This document shows positions 7,295-15,042 of a DNA stretch of 18,203 nt, piece by piece. Made by a program: the position numbers and the translations under genes. Source of the DNA: Chitinophagaceae bacterium (GTDB lineage: Bacteria; Bacteroidota; Bacteroidia; Chitinophagales; Chitinophagaceae). The stretch is taken from contig CANHMN010000008.1 of the NCBI GenBank assembly GCA_947461645.1, forward strand, positions 1 to 18,203, given 5' to 3'. A model generated the notes under the pieces. The model ran no database searches, was not told where the DNA came from, and saw only the letters and a program-made list of their open reading frames with translations. Each line of letters begins with the position of its first letter. The stretch's first letter is position 1.

Positions 7295-7915
7295 TTATTT
7301 TTCCATTATCACTTCATAAAGTCCGTTAAACAAATACATTTTCCCAGTAGGAATCTCTTTGCATTTGAAGCGTGTTCTGATTTTTTCACCTCTGATGAAA
7401 ATGCGGCCGTCCTTGATTTTGAAAAGGACACCTTCCTTCAATTGTTCGATAGTGAAAACATTTTCAGTCTTTAAGTCATAATTCTTCAACACCCTCATCA
7501 ACGGTACATCACCGCAACTGCTTGCGGCAGGATTTTTTATACTGTTTTCTAATGCTGATTCTATGTCTTTAGGAAAAATTTTGTCTTTTACAAAAGTGGA
7601 TAATATGTTGCTGAATTCCATTTTCCATTCTTTGCCATGCGGAGAAATACTGGAGCCATATTTTAGATAGGTAAGCAAGTGAGCAATTTCATGCAAAAGT
7701 GTTACGAGGAAACTATAGCGGTTTAAGTTGCCATTGACGCTTATTCTGTGTGCTTTGCCATTGTGCGCATGTCGATAATCTCCTAACAATGTTTGACGTT
7801 CTTTGGTAATGGTGAGGTGAATTTTATAAGTAGTAAGGTATTGCAATACCTTTTCATCGCAGCGTTCAGGCAAAAAATCCTTTAATGTATTAAGCGGAAC
7901 TTCTTGTTTAGGCAT
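7295..7915 (-). CDS. SprT-like zinc metallopeptidase-domain protein
   Basis: A 206-residue protein with a SprT-like zincin domain. LLHEIAHLLTYLKYG contains the HExxH zinc motif (His75, Glu76, His79), and a third candidate ligand is His93 in SPHGKEWKMEF, the usual spacing in the SprT/Spartan family. The middle and C-terminal part has lost any obvious four-cysteine zinc ribbon: only Cys134 and Cys184 are seen there, the latter near RTRFKCKEIPTG. Bacterial SprT functions are poorly defined; eukaryotic Spartan digests DNA-protein crosslinks, but transferring that role here would be speculation. Its ATG lies inside the end of the preceding membrane-protein gene (8-nt overlap, AAATGCCTAA), so it is probably translationally coupled and the last gene of a four-gene operon. 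No signal peptide, so cytosolic. Confidence 0.85.
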   Translation of the reverse strand: MPKQEVPLNTLKDFLPERCDEKVLQYLTTYKIHLTITKERQTLLGDYRHAHNGKAHRISVNGNLNRYSFLVTLLHEIAHLLTYLKYGSSISPHGKEWKMEFSNILSTFVKDKIFPKDIESALENSIKNPAASSCGDVPLMRVLKNYDLKTENVFTIEQLKEGVLFKIKDGRIFIRGEKIRTRFKCKEIPTGKMYLFNGLYEVIMEK

Positions 7916-8294
7916 TTGTTTTTTTGTTTGTTGGCATTATGTACCTGACTTCAATAAACAAATAAATTAAATAAAGAAACATGAAGCTGAATATATCTGT
8001 ACTGCCGATTTTCTTTTTAGAGAAGCTGATGTAAATTAAAACAGCAATTACGCATGCCATCATTTTAAGCAACATGCTTCCCATTACAGCTCTAATAAGT
8101 ACATTAGGATTGGAATGTTGAAGGGCCTTTTTTTGCATGTACATAGTTAGGAGGCTTAAACTAAAAACGAAGATGTTGGCTCCAATTAAAAATTCAGCAT
8201 CTAATCCCATATTATACACCCATTTTCCGGCGATTAGAAGTGATGCAGAGATCACAGCGAACAATAAAACTATCGGGTTGATTTTGTTGAACAT
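7908..8294 (-). CDS. Four-helix membrane protein of the ATP-synthase-leader type (hypothetical)
   Basis: A 128-residue integral membrane protein of unknown function. Four hydrophobic segments are visible, near residues 8-26 (IVLLFAVISASLLIAGKWV), 35-53, 68-90 (AVMGSMLLKMMACVIAV) and 100-118 (IFSFMFLYLIYLFIEVRYI), followed by a short basic tail. In many Bacteroidota a small four-helix protein of this kind sits between the atpZ-like gene and atpB at the head of the F-type ATP synthase operon, perhaps as a distant AtpI relative. The position here, 3 bp after the AtpZ-like gene, fits that, but the following gene encodes a SprT-like protein rather than ATP synthase subunit a. The stop codon overlaps the next start by 8 nt. 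Sequence resemblance to AtpI is weak, so the assignment rests on topology and gene order. Confidence 0.75.
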   Translation of the reverse strand: MFNKINPIVLLFAVISASLLIAGKWVYNMGLDAEFLIGANIFVFSLSLLTMYMQKKALQHSNPNVLIRAVMGSMLLKMMACVIAVLIYISFSKKKIGSTDIFSFMFLYLIYLFIEVRYIMPTNKKTNA

Positions 8295-8297
8295 TTT

Positions 8298-8501
8298 TTA
8301 TTTTTTATGTTTACCGGTTTCAATAATGAGTTTGATAATCGATGCTGTAATAAAAAGCAAAGGGAAAATCCAGATGCATAGAGGCATTGAAAATTTTAAA
8401 AAGTCATCAGCCTTTTTACCCAAATACATAAACAACCCCAGTCCGACAAAAAACTGAAAGCCAAGGCTCGCGTATTTCAAAATATTGTTGTTATTTGCCA
8501 T
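8298..8501 (-). CDS. AtpZ/AtpI-family small membrane protein
   Basis: A 67-residue protein with two transmembrane helices: residues about 9-26 (YASLGFQFFVGLGLFMYLG) and 38-60 (MPLCIWIFPLLFITASIIKL). The turn LFMYLGKKADDFL between them, with Gly, Lys and Asp, is typical of AtpZ, a small protein encoded ahead of F-type ATP synthase genes and implicated in other bacteria in magnesium or calcium supply and c-ring assembly together with AtpI. Length and topology match the family. The gene lies 14 bp after the M23-anchor-like gene and 3 bp before the four-helix protein gene, so all are surely one transcript. What is odd is that no ATP synthase subunit follows in the window. Confidence 0.8.
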   Translation of the reverse strand: MANNNNILKYASLGFQFFVGLGLFMYLGKKADDFLKFSMPLCIWIFPLLFITASIIKLIIETGKHKK

Positions 8502-8515
8502 CTTTATTTTGGATG

Positions 8516-8911
8516 TTATTCGTCAATATTCTCCAGTTTAGGAAGCTTTAAACTATTGGTGTCCCTTTTGATTACACTGCCTTTAAGCGCTTTTTGTATG
8601 TCTTCATTGAATTTGATTTGTAGCTTGAGTGCATTTTCAATGCTGTCTGTTCTCATTTTGAGTTTTTTGAATTCTTTTACTTGGCGAATGTTTCCATAGC
8701 CAACGCCGGGAAGATAATACTTCAGGGGTGTAAAGATGATTAGAGAAACAGTAACAAATATCATCATCACAAATATGGAACTCAGTCCGATGAAAAGGCT
8801 TGAACGGTTAAGTTTGAATTTGACAACTTCTTCGAAAGTATCGTCATTGGTAACGGTAAGAAGATAGTTGTTTTTAAGCCGTTTAAGCCGGTTGTTGATA
8901 GTATTATCCAT
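8516..8911 (-). CDS. Membrane-anchored coiled-coil protein resembling the N-terminus of Bacteroidota M23 peptidases
   Basis: A 131-residue protein. A cytoplasmic head (residues 1-36, containing NYLLTVTNDDTFEEVVKFKL) is followed by one transmembrane helix (about 38-61), the segment FTPLKYYLPGVG, and a charged probable coiled coil (about 75-110: RQVKEFKKLKMRTDSIENAL). The NDDTFEE head, the hydrophobic helix and the TPLxxYLPG turn recall the N-terminal module of Bacteroidota M23 (LytM-type) peptidoglycan peptidases, which are often encoded with a bactofilin just before atpZ. Here the frame stops at 8516 before any M23 domain, and no HxxxD or HxH motif exists nearby, so this is the anchor alone. 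It may be a scaffold or a decayed peptidase. First gene of the four-gene set, divergent from the PorW/SprE-like gene. Confidence 0.75.
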   Translation of the reverse strand: MDNTINNRLKRLKNNYLLTVTNDDTFEEVVKFKLNRSSLFIGLSSIFVMMIFVTVSLIIFTPLKYYLPGVGYGNIRQVKEFKKLKMRTDSIENALKLQIKFNEDIQKALKGSVIKRDTNSLKLPKLENIDE

Positions 8912-9216
8912 AATTCATTGCTTACTATTCATAAAAATAACAAACTCGGTCAAGAAAAATGAAAAAACATGTTTTAGTGCTTTTGTTTTGTATACTTCCT
9001 GATGACGTTAAACTTTTATCAATCCTGCCTGATTTTTGATGGTTAAGTTAGAAAAAAGTCCGATATTTAGACCTTTGTAAAAAGTGCATTGTTGTACTCA
9101 AAAGTTAGGTTGAATTAGTGTCTTATTTTATCGATTTCCATGAAGAAAATAAGATGAATTAATCTTAAGTCAATTGTGCTCTATGCATGAAGGGTTGTAA
9201 CTTAAAAATCGTAAAC
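8912..9216. other. Divergent intergenic region, about 305 bp, no gene found
   Basis: This AT-rich spacer separates two outward-facing transcription units and must hold both promoters. It contains a perfect 12-bp palindrome, AAAACATGTTTT, at 8964-8975, and a 9-bp inverted repeat at 9121-9154. I could not find a convincing Bacteroidota promoter pair (TTTG with TAnnTTTG); the best on the plus strand is CCTTTG near 9071-9076 followed 17 bp later by TACTCAAA, which matches only partly. No open frame with coding character and no tRNA-like structure was seen. Confidence 0.6.
9121..9154. promoter_or_regulatory. Inverted repeat (possible leader hairpin) upstream of the PorW/SprE-like gene
   Basis: TCTTATTTT at 9121-9129 pairs perfectly with AAAATAAGA at 9146-9154 around a 16-nt loop, about 60 bp before the chosen start at 9217. 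It is too AT-rich and lacks a T-run, so it is not a clear terminator. It could be an operator or a 5' leader structure, or chance. Confidence 0.2.
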
Positions 9217-12186
9217 ATGAAAGCTGTAAAGCTTTGTCGATTATTGATATTGTTGTTTGTCCTCAATGGATTTTCTTCATTAGCACAGCCTAAATGGACT
9301 TTTGAGCCTTTTGGAAAGGAAAAAAAACCAAAGGAGTACGAAGATAAAATGCTTGGTTCTGAAAAAACTGCAAGCAAGAAGTTTACTTTTTTTCGTCGCT
9401 TTTTGCAAAACAATGTCACGCATTATAACTACTACTTTAATGCCAACAATAAAATCAACACGGTAGTTGAGCAGGCTAAACTTTCGCAACAGGAAGACTT
9501 TTCAAAGCTACTGCCATTTTATCCTTATTCGCTTGAAAATACTTCAGCACAAACGCAGGATTTGGATTCAGTAATTTACAAGTCTACTGCAGGAATTCTC
9601 ATACATGACTTAAGAACAGATTGGGTAGACAATCTTTATTTTTTGATTGGCAAAGCTTATTTTTTTAGAAAAGAGTTTGATTCAGCTGCATTGTCGTTTC
9701 AATTCATTAATGCTAATTTGTTTCCGAGAAAGAAAAAAGATGAAGGAGACAGGGTGATTGGTGGAAATGAAAAAGCAACATTGGGTCTATCCATTGCTGA
9801 CAAAGAAAAAAGAAATCTATATCAACGACTCACCCAATTGCCTCCGAGTAGAAACGATGCCTTGATATGGCTGACTAGAACCTTTATTGAACAAGACAAA
9901 ATGGGAGAGGCAGCAGGAATGATTAGCATACTTCAAGTTGATCCTAATTTGCCCAAGCGTTTGAAAGATGACCTGAGCGAGGTAACTGCCTATTGGTTTT
10001 ATAAACAGCAGATGTTCGACAGCAGTGCATTTTATTTGGAAAAGTCATTGACCAACATCAAAGACAAAGCTGAGAGAGCACGTCAGTTTTATTTGCTGGC
10101 TCAATTATATGAACTCTCCGGTAATTACAGTAAAGCGTCAAACTGCTATTCATCGGCAGCCAAGAAAACCCCTGATGCGTTAACTGATATCTTTGCCCAT
10201 TTGAATGATGCCAAAATGCAAAGGGAAAAAGGCAACATCAAAGAGTTGGATAAAAGTATATCCAATTTGTCCGATATGGCAAGAAAAGACAAATACGAAG
10301 CTTACAGAGATATCATTTACCATAGCGCCGGAATTCTTTCACTAAACAAACCAGACACAGCACAGGCTGTTGCTTTTTTTAATAAAAGCCTTTCCAAGAA
10401 CGAGTCTAATATCAGCTACAAAAACAAGGTTCATCTTGAGTTAGGAAAAATCGATTATTACAATCGACAATACAAGTCTGCCGCTGATCATTACGACAGT
10501 CTTGATGTTTACTCCATGGATCCTGATGTTGACACTGCAGAGGTTGTTGCAAGAAAGGAAAATCTCAGAAGAGTTGCAGATCAACTAGATGTCATTCAAA
10601 AAGAAGACAGTCTGCAAATGATTGCATCCATGAATCCTTCGGAGAGAGATGCTCTACTTAAAAAGATTTCCAAAAAATTGAAAAAAGAGTTAGGTGAAAC
10701 ATCCGCTGATGCCAACGAAGAGGAAAGTAATTTGCCTTCATCTTTTACAAGCATTAATCAAAATACTTCTGTTGATTTGTTCGACAATAATCCAAAAGGG
10801 GAATGGTACTTTTATAATGCTGCTGTAAAGTCTAGAGGGTTTAATGATTTTAAAAGCAAATGGGGTAAAAGAGAAAATGTAGACAATTGGCGGAGGGCTT
10901 CTGCTATGGCGGCAGCTAACTTCAACACCAATAAAGATCCTTTGGAATCCCAAGATGCTAATGGTACAGACAGTTCGAATGCAGGCCCATTAAGCTATTC
11001 ATACGAGGCCTTGATTGCTAACGTTCCTCTTACTCCTGAGCAAATGGTATCTAGCAACCAAAATGTTGCTAGTGCATTATTGGAACTTGCAAGGATTTTT
11101 GAACTTGATCTGCAGGATTTTGATCAGGCCATCAACACTTATGAAGTTTACATGCAACGCTTTCCCGATAATTTAGCTGATGGGTTGTTGTATTTGGGGT
11201 TGTATCATTGTTATTTAAAACTTGGACAAACGGCAAAGGCTGAGCAGTACAAAAACTTACTTCAAAAGGAATTTCCTGAATCCGAATCAAATAAAAAAAT
11301 TACCGACCCTTACGCTTTATCTCCCCAAAAAAACAATCCATTGATTGGGGAGACTTATCAGAAAATATATCAGTTGATGATTGAAGGGAAATATGATGAG
11401 TCTATAAAAATAAAAGTGGAGGCAGAGGAAAAATACGGCGAAAATTTTTGGACTCCACAATTGTTGTATATGGGTGCAATTTATCAATTGAAATGTGGAA
11501 GTGACAGTGAGGCGATTGTTATGTTAAATAATATAGTAGATAACTATCCCGAATCGTTATTGAGGGAGAAAGCTTCAACTTTAATAGAGGTCGTGGACAG
11601 GAAATGGGAAATTCAACAATATCTAGATTCATTGCAAATTGTAAGAGCCGAGGAAGATGAGAAAGTAATCATACCTGATGAAAAAGATATTGAGCTCAAT
11701 AAAATCAAACAGAAAGATATTCCTAAACCCAAATTAGCAACTATTGCTAAAGTTGATTTAACAAAACCTGATGCTGCTGTCCAACTGCCACCCACATTTA
11801 TCAGCGGGCCTTTCAAATGGCAGCCAGGCAAGAAGCATAAAGTATTGATGGTTTTAGATCGAGTGGATGGAGTATATGTTACAGAAGCCAGAACAGCCTT
11901 TCTTCGCTATAATAGACAAATTAAAATGGATAGCCTGACCATTGTAAAGGATGTATTGGATGCCAATCGTACTTTCCTGATTTTCGGAGATTTTGAAAAT
12001 GCGGAAGATGCTTTACAATACTTTCAACTGTTAAAAAAATCTGCTGCAAAAGAGGTGCCATGGCTTCAGGCCAATAAATACAGTTTTTGGATGATGACGC
12101 AGGACAATATCAATGCCTGGAAAGGCGGTGGAAAGGTTGAAGATTATAAAGTATTGCTGGATCGTTTCTATCCTGATAAATTTTAA
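9217..12186 (+). CDS. sprE: PorW/SprE-like TPR protein of the type IX secretion/gliding machinery
   Basis: A 989-residue TPR protein. The start at 9217 (MKAVKLCRLLILLFVLNGF) gives a clean Sec signal peptide ending at SLAQ; the open frame extends 10 codons upstream without improving it. Family marks: the early block FFRRFLQNNVTHYNYYFNA; many TPR-like helical pairs between about residues 100 and 500 (YFLIGKAYFFRKEFDSAALS, FYLLAQLYELSGNYSKASN); the block EWYFYNAA...FKSKWGKRENVDNWRRA (about 529-562), very close to the WYFYN...WG...DNWR block of F. johnsoniae SprE and P. gingivalis PorW; further TPRs; and a C-terminal module of the form HKVLMVLDRVDGVYVTEAR. PorW and SprE are needed for T9SS secretion and bridge periplasmic and outer-membrane parts. 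Those are lipoproteins, whereas here no lipobox Cys is seen. It is longer than SprE (about 870). The PBP gene follows at once. Confidence 0.82.
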   Translation: MKAVKLCRLLILLFVLNGFSSLAQPKWTFEPFGKEKKPKEYEDKMLGSEKTASKKFTFFRRFLQNNVTHYNYYFNANNKINTVVEQAKLSQQEDFSKLLPFYPYSLENTSAQTQDLDSVIYKSTAGILIHDLRTDWVDNLYFLIGKAYFFRKEFDSAALSFQFINANLFPRKKKDEGDRVIGGNEKATLGLSIADKEKRNLYQRLTQLPPSRNDALIWLTRTFIEQDKMGEAAGMISILQVDPNLPKRLKDDLSEVTAYWFYKQQMFDSSAFYLEKSLTNIKDKAERARQFYLLAQLYELSGNYSKASNCYSSAAKKTPDALTDIFAHLNDAKMQREKGNIKELDKSISNLSDMARKDKYEAYRDIIYHSAGILSLNKPDTAQAVAFFNKSLSKNESNISYKNKVHLELGKIDYYNRQYKSAADHYDSLDVYSMDPDVDTAEVVARKENLRRVADQLDVIQKEDSLQMIASMNPSERDALLKKISKKLKKELGETSADANEEESNLPSSFTSINQNTSVDLFDNNPKGEWYFYNAAVKSRGFNDFKSKWGKRENVDNWRRASAMAAANFNTNKDPLESQDANGTDSSNAGPLSYSYEALIANVPLTPEQMVSSNQNVASALLELARIFELDLQDFDQAINTYEVYMQRFPDNLADGLLYLGLYHCYLKLGQTAKAEQYKNLLQKEFPESESNKKITDPYALSPQKNNPLIGETYQKIYQLMIEGKYDESIKIKVEAEEKYGENFWTPQLLYMGAIYQLKCGSDSEAIVMLNNIVDNYPESLLREKASTLIEVVDRKWEIQQYLDSLQIVRAEEDEKVIIPDEKDIELNKIKQKDIPKPKLATIAKVDLTKPDAAVQLPPTFISGPFKWQPGKKHKVLMVLDRVDGVYVTEARTAFLRYNRQIKMDSLTIVKDVLDANRTFLIFGDFENAEDALQYFQLLKKSAAKEVPWLQANKYSFWMMTQDNINAWKGGGKVEDYKVLLDRFYPDKF

Positions 12187-12210
12187 TTGTTTAATTCAAT
12201 TTTTAGATTG

Positions 12211-14529
12211 ATGACCCCATCGGTAAAAATACTTTGGAAAACATTTCTGATTGGATTTGGATTTGTGATTCTACTTTTTCTATGTGCAAATTTTGGTTTG
12301 TTTGGCAAAATGCCATCAATCAGAGAGCTTGAAAACCCCGAGGCCGATTTGGCTTCTGAAATCATAAGTGCTGATGGCAAATTGATGGGTAAGTATTACG
12401 CTGAAAACAGAAGCGAGGTTAAATATCATGAGATATCTCCCAATGTTATTCATGCACTGATAGCTACTGAGGATGAAAGATTTTACGATCATTCGGGTAT
12501 TGATGCACAGGCATTGGCAAGGGTGGTTTTTACTGGAGGTTCACAGGGTGGTGGAAGTACATTAACCCAACAATTGGCCAAAATGATGTTGGGGCAGGGC
12601 CACAGAAATATTTTGGTCAGAAGCATTCAGAAACTGAAGGAATGGATTGTTGCTGTTAAACTGGAGAGGAATTTTACCAAGGAGGAGATCATTGCACTTT
12701 ACCTCAACAGGGCACCATGGGGAAATGTTTATGGAATCAGAAATGCATCAAGAACCTACTTTCAAAAGGAACCCATAGACCTTAAAATTGAGGAGGCGGC
12801 TGTGTTGATCGGTATGCTTAAGGGTTTTATTTATGAACCTATTAGACACCCTAAAGCTGCTTTGTCGAGAAGAAATGTTGTAATCAATCAGATGGCTGTT
12901 TCCAAGCAACATTACATCAGCCAAAATCAGGCTGATCAATTAAAATCGAAACCGCTGATAACCAATTACAAGAAAATTGATGAGAATGTAGGAATTGCTC
13001 CTTACTATAGATCGGTATTGGTTGACGTTCTTAAAACTTGGTGTAAGGCCAATACCAATCCTAAAACAGGAGAACCTTATAATCTCTATCGTGATGGGTT
13101 GAAAATTTATACCACTATAGATTCTAGGATGCAGAAATATGCAGAAAATGCAGTGGAAGAGCACATGCCTATCATTCAACGTAAATTAAATGAGTATTTT
13201 AAATACAAGGGCAATAAGTTATGGGAAGGCCATGATAATGTTATTGAAGCTGCTATGAAGTTTACTGAGCGTTGGAAAAGTATGGCCGAGGATGATGTTG
13301 AGCCCGAAGAAATAAAAAAGACATTTTATGTTCCTGTAAAGATGAAAATTTTCTCTTGGTGGGGCGATAAGAATCATGAGGTAGATACCATAATGACTCC
13401 ATTCGATTCTATAAAATACCATAAACAATTGCTACAAACATCCTTTGCTGCAATGGATCCACGAACAGGTGAAGTAAAAGCATGGGTAGGGGGAATCAAC
13501 TACAAGTGGTTTAAGTATGACCACATTACTGCTAAAAGACAAGTAGGATCTACCTTTAAACCTTTGCTGTATACTTTGGCAGTTACAGATGCAGGATACA
13601 ACCCACAAACCTATATTTCAGGAGGACCTCTAACTCTCGGTGGAAAAACAATCAGCACAGGCGGTGGAACAATGGCTTATTGTCTAGCCAAATCACTTAA
13701 TGGTGCAGCCTGGCATTTGATGGGTATGATTGGTGTAAAAAGGACAATTGAATTTGCTGAACAATGCGGCATCAAATCAAAACTACCGCCATATCCCTCC
13801 ATAGCCCTAGGCTCTGCTGAAATTCCTATGTTGGAGATGCTGCAGTCTTACACCATGTTCCCAAATAAAGGATTTAATACTCCCCCTGTGTTTGTAACCA
13901 GGATTGAGGATAAAGATGGGAATATCATTCATGAATTTCCATTATCCCAAAGCAAAGAACTCATCAGCGAAGCAGATGCATATACCATGGCTAAAATCAT
14001 GCAAGGTGTTGTGGAGTTCGGTACTGCAAGAAGAATCAATAATTATTACATTCCTGTTGAGAAAGCCGGTAAGACAGGTACTACCAATGGTAATACCGAT
14101 GGATGGTTTATAGGATATACGCCCGAATTGCTTGCGGGAACCTGGGTGGGTTGCGAAGATCCTTTCATCCCTATTTATACCAGCAACAGTGGTGGGGCAG
14201 AAATGGCTGCCCCCAAATGGGGACTTTTTATGAGTAATGTATATGCCGACAGGCGTTTGGGTTACAATAAGGATACAGCATTTGTAAAACCAATGGAACT
14301 TCAAAATGATCCTATTTATGCGGATTTGAATTTTGCTGACATTGCCCAAAGTGGAGATAGTTTGAACGAACAGTCAGATAATTTGTCTGCAGAAGATTTT
14401 ATTTTGGATGAAGAAACTCCGATGGAGGAAACGCCCAAACAAGAAGACAAAACGCCTAAAAAAAGCAGCGCAGATACTTCCAGGAAAAATAAGCCGAAAG
14501 CATTGTTGCCGCAAAAAGGCCAGCAGTGA
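12211..14529 (+). CDS. Class A penicillin-binding protein (PBP1A-type, transglycosylase plus transpeptidase)
   Basis: Bifunctional peptidoglycan synthase of 772 residues: it polymerises lipid II into glycan chains and crosslinks the peptides on the periplasmic face. The ATG at 12211 (MTPSVKILWKTF) lies 24 bp after the preceding stop and leads into a single membrane helix (about residues 7-30). Glycosyltransferase 51 motifs: ATEDERFYDHSGID with catalytic Glu87, GGGSTLTQQLAK (about 113-124), KLERNFTKEEII and LYLNRAPWGN. Transpeptidase motifs: GSTFKPL with nucleophile Ser447 and Lys450, SLN at 495-497, and KTGTTNG from 621. All key residues are intact. The tail after about residue 705 is charged and low-complexity (MEETPKQEDKTPKKSS), probably disordered. 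Coupling with the PorW/SprE-like gene implies joint control of wall growth and an envelope-spanning secretion machine. It ends 1 nt from the stop of the opposite-strand GNAT gene. Confidence 0.96.
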   Translation: MTPSVKILWKTFLIGFGFVILLFLCANFGLFGKMPSIRELENPEADLASEIISADGKLMGKYYAENRSEVKYHEISPNVIHALIATEDERFYDHSGIDAQALARVVFTGGSQGGGSTLTQQLAKMMLGQGHRNILVRSIQKLKEWIVAVKLERNFTKEEIIALYLNRAPWGNVYGIRNASRTYFQKEPIDLKIEEAAVLIGMLKGFIYEPIRHPKAALSRRNVVINQMAVSKQHYISQNQADQLKSKPLITNYKKIDENVGIAPYYRSVLVDVLKTWCKANTNPKTGEPYNLYRDGLKIYTTIDSRMQKYAENAVEEHMPIIQRKLNEYFKYKGNKLWEGHDNVIEAAMKFTERWKSMAEDDVEPEEIKKTFYVPVKMKIFSWWGDKNHEVDTIMTPFDSIKYHKQLLQTSFAAMDPRTGEVKAWVGGINYKWFKYDHITAKRQVGSTFKPLLYTLAVTDAGYNPQTYISGGPLTLGGKTISTGGGTMAYCLAKSLNGAAWHLMGMIGVKRTIEFAEQCGIKSKLPPYPSIALGSAEIPMLEMLQSYTMFPNKGFNTPPVFVTRIEDKDGNIIHEFPLSQSKELISEADAYTMAKIMQGVVEFGTARRINNYYIPVEKAGKTGTTNGNTDGWFIGYTPELLAGTWVGCEDPFIPIYTSNSGGAEMAAPKWGLFMSNVYADRRLGYNKDTAFVKPMELQNDPIYADLNFADIAQSGDSLNEQSDNLSAEDFILDEETPMEETPKQEDKTPKKSSADTSRKNKPKALLPQKGQQ

Positions 14530-14530
14530 T

Positions 14531-15022
14531 TTATATTTTTTTACCCATTATGATAAGGCTGCAAAAATGATCTTGCATGTTTGCAACATTTGGTAATTTC
14601 CCCCAGGTGTCAAAACCAAATGATTTAAAGAGTTGAATGCTTTTTTGATTTTGTTCAAAAATGAAACCCAGAACAGTGTGTACCTTTAAAAACGGACAAC
14701 AATCCAATGCATATTTTAAGGCAGCTTTACCCCAGCCTTTGCCTCTGTGGGCTTCTTTGAAGTAAATGCTAATTTCTGCGCAACCACTGTACGCGGGCCT
14801 TCCATAAAAATCCTGTAAACTTACCCAGCCTACAATTTCATCGCGATCATCTATACAAACCCACAAGGGACGGCTTTCATTGTTGTGTTGATGAAACCAG
14901 TTTAATTTGTCGGCAATGGAAACAGGGGTGAGATCTGCCGTAACTATTTTTCCAGGAATGGTGGTGTTATAAATAGCTACAATCTCAGGTAAGTCTTCTA
15001 AAGTTGCGTATCGAAAAGTCAT
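14531..15022 (-). CDS. GNAT-family N-acetyltransferase (phosphinothricin acetyltransferase-like)
   Basis: Predicted acetyl-CoA-dependent N-acetyltransferase of 163 residues. It opens with FRYATLEDLPEIVAIYNTTI, the usual beta1-alpha1 of this group, and has VGWVSLQDFYGRPAYSGCAEISIYF (strands 4-5). Motif A, HRGKGWGKAAL (residues 92-102), is the pyrophosphate-binding loop. The C-terminal FIFEQNQKSIQLFKSFGFDTWGKLPNV is motif B, with the Asn and Phe-Gly-Phe typical of phosphinothricin acetyltransferase-type (PAT/bar, YncA/MnaT) enzymes. The natural substrate cannot be deduced; many genome annotations of this type turn out to act on amino acids or analogues. It lies 20 bp after rlmH on the same strand, so they likely share a transcript. 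Confidence 0.9.
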   Translation of the reverse strand: MTFRYATLEDLPEIVAIYNTTIPGKIVTADLTPVSIADKLNWFHQHNNESRPLWVCIDDRDEIVGWVSLQDFYGRPAYSGCAEISIYFKEAHRGKGWGKAALKYALDCCPFLKVHTVLGFIFEQNQKSIQLFKSFGFDTWGKLPNVANMQDHFCSLIIMGKKI

Positions 15023-15042
15023 AATGCAATAGTCAAGTTGTT

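Noticed and set aside
13942..14349. 135-codon minus-strand open frame opposite the transpeptidase domain
   Set aside because: It overlaps the KTGT region of the PBP and reads as a shadow of that coding sequence.
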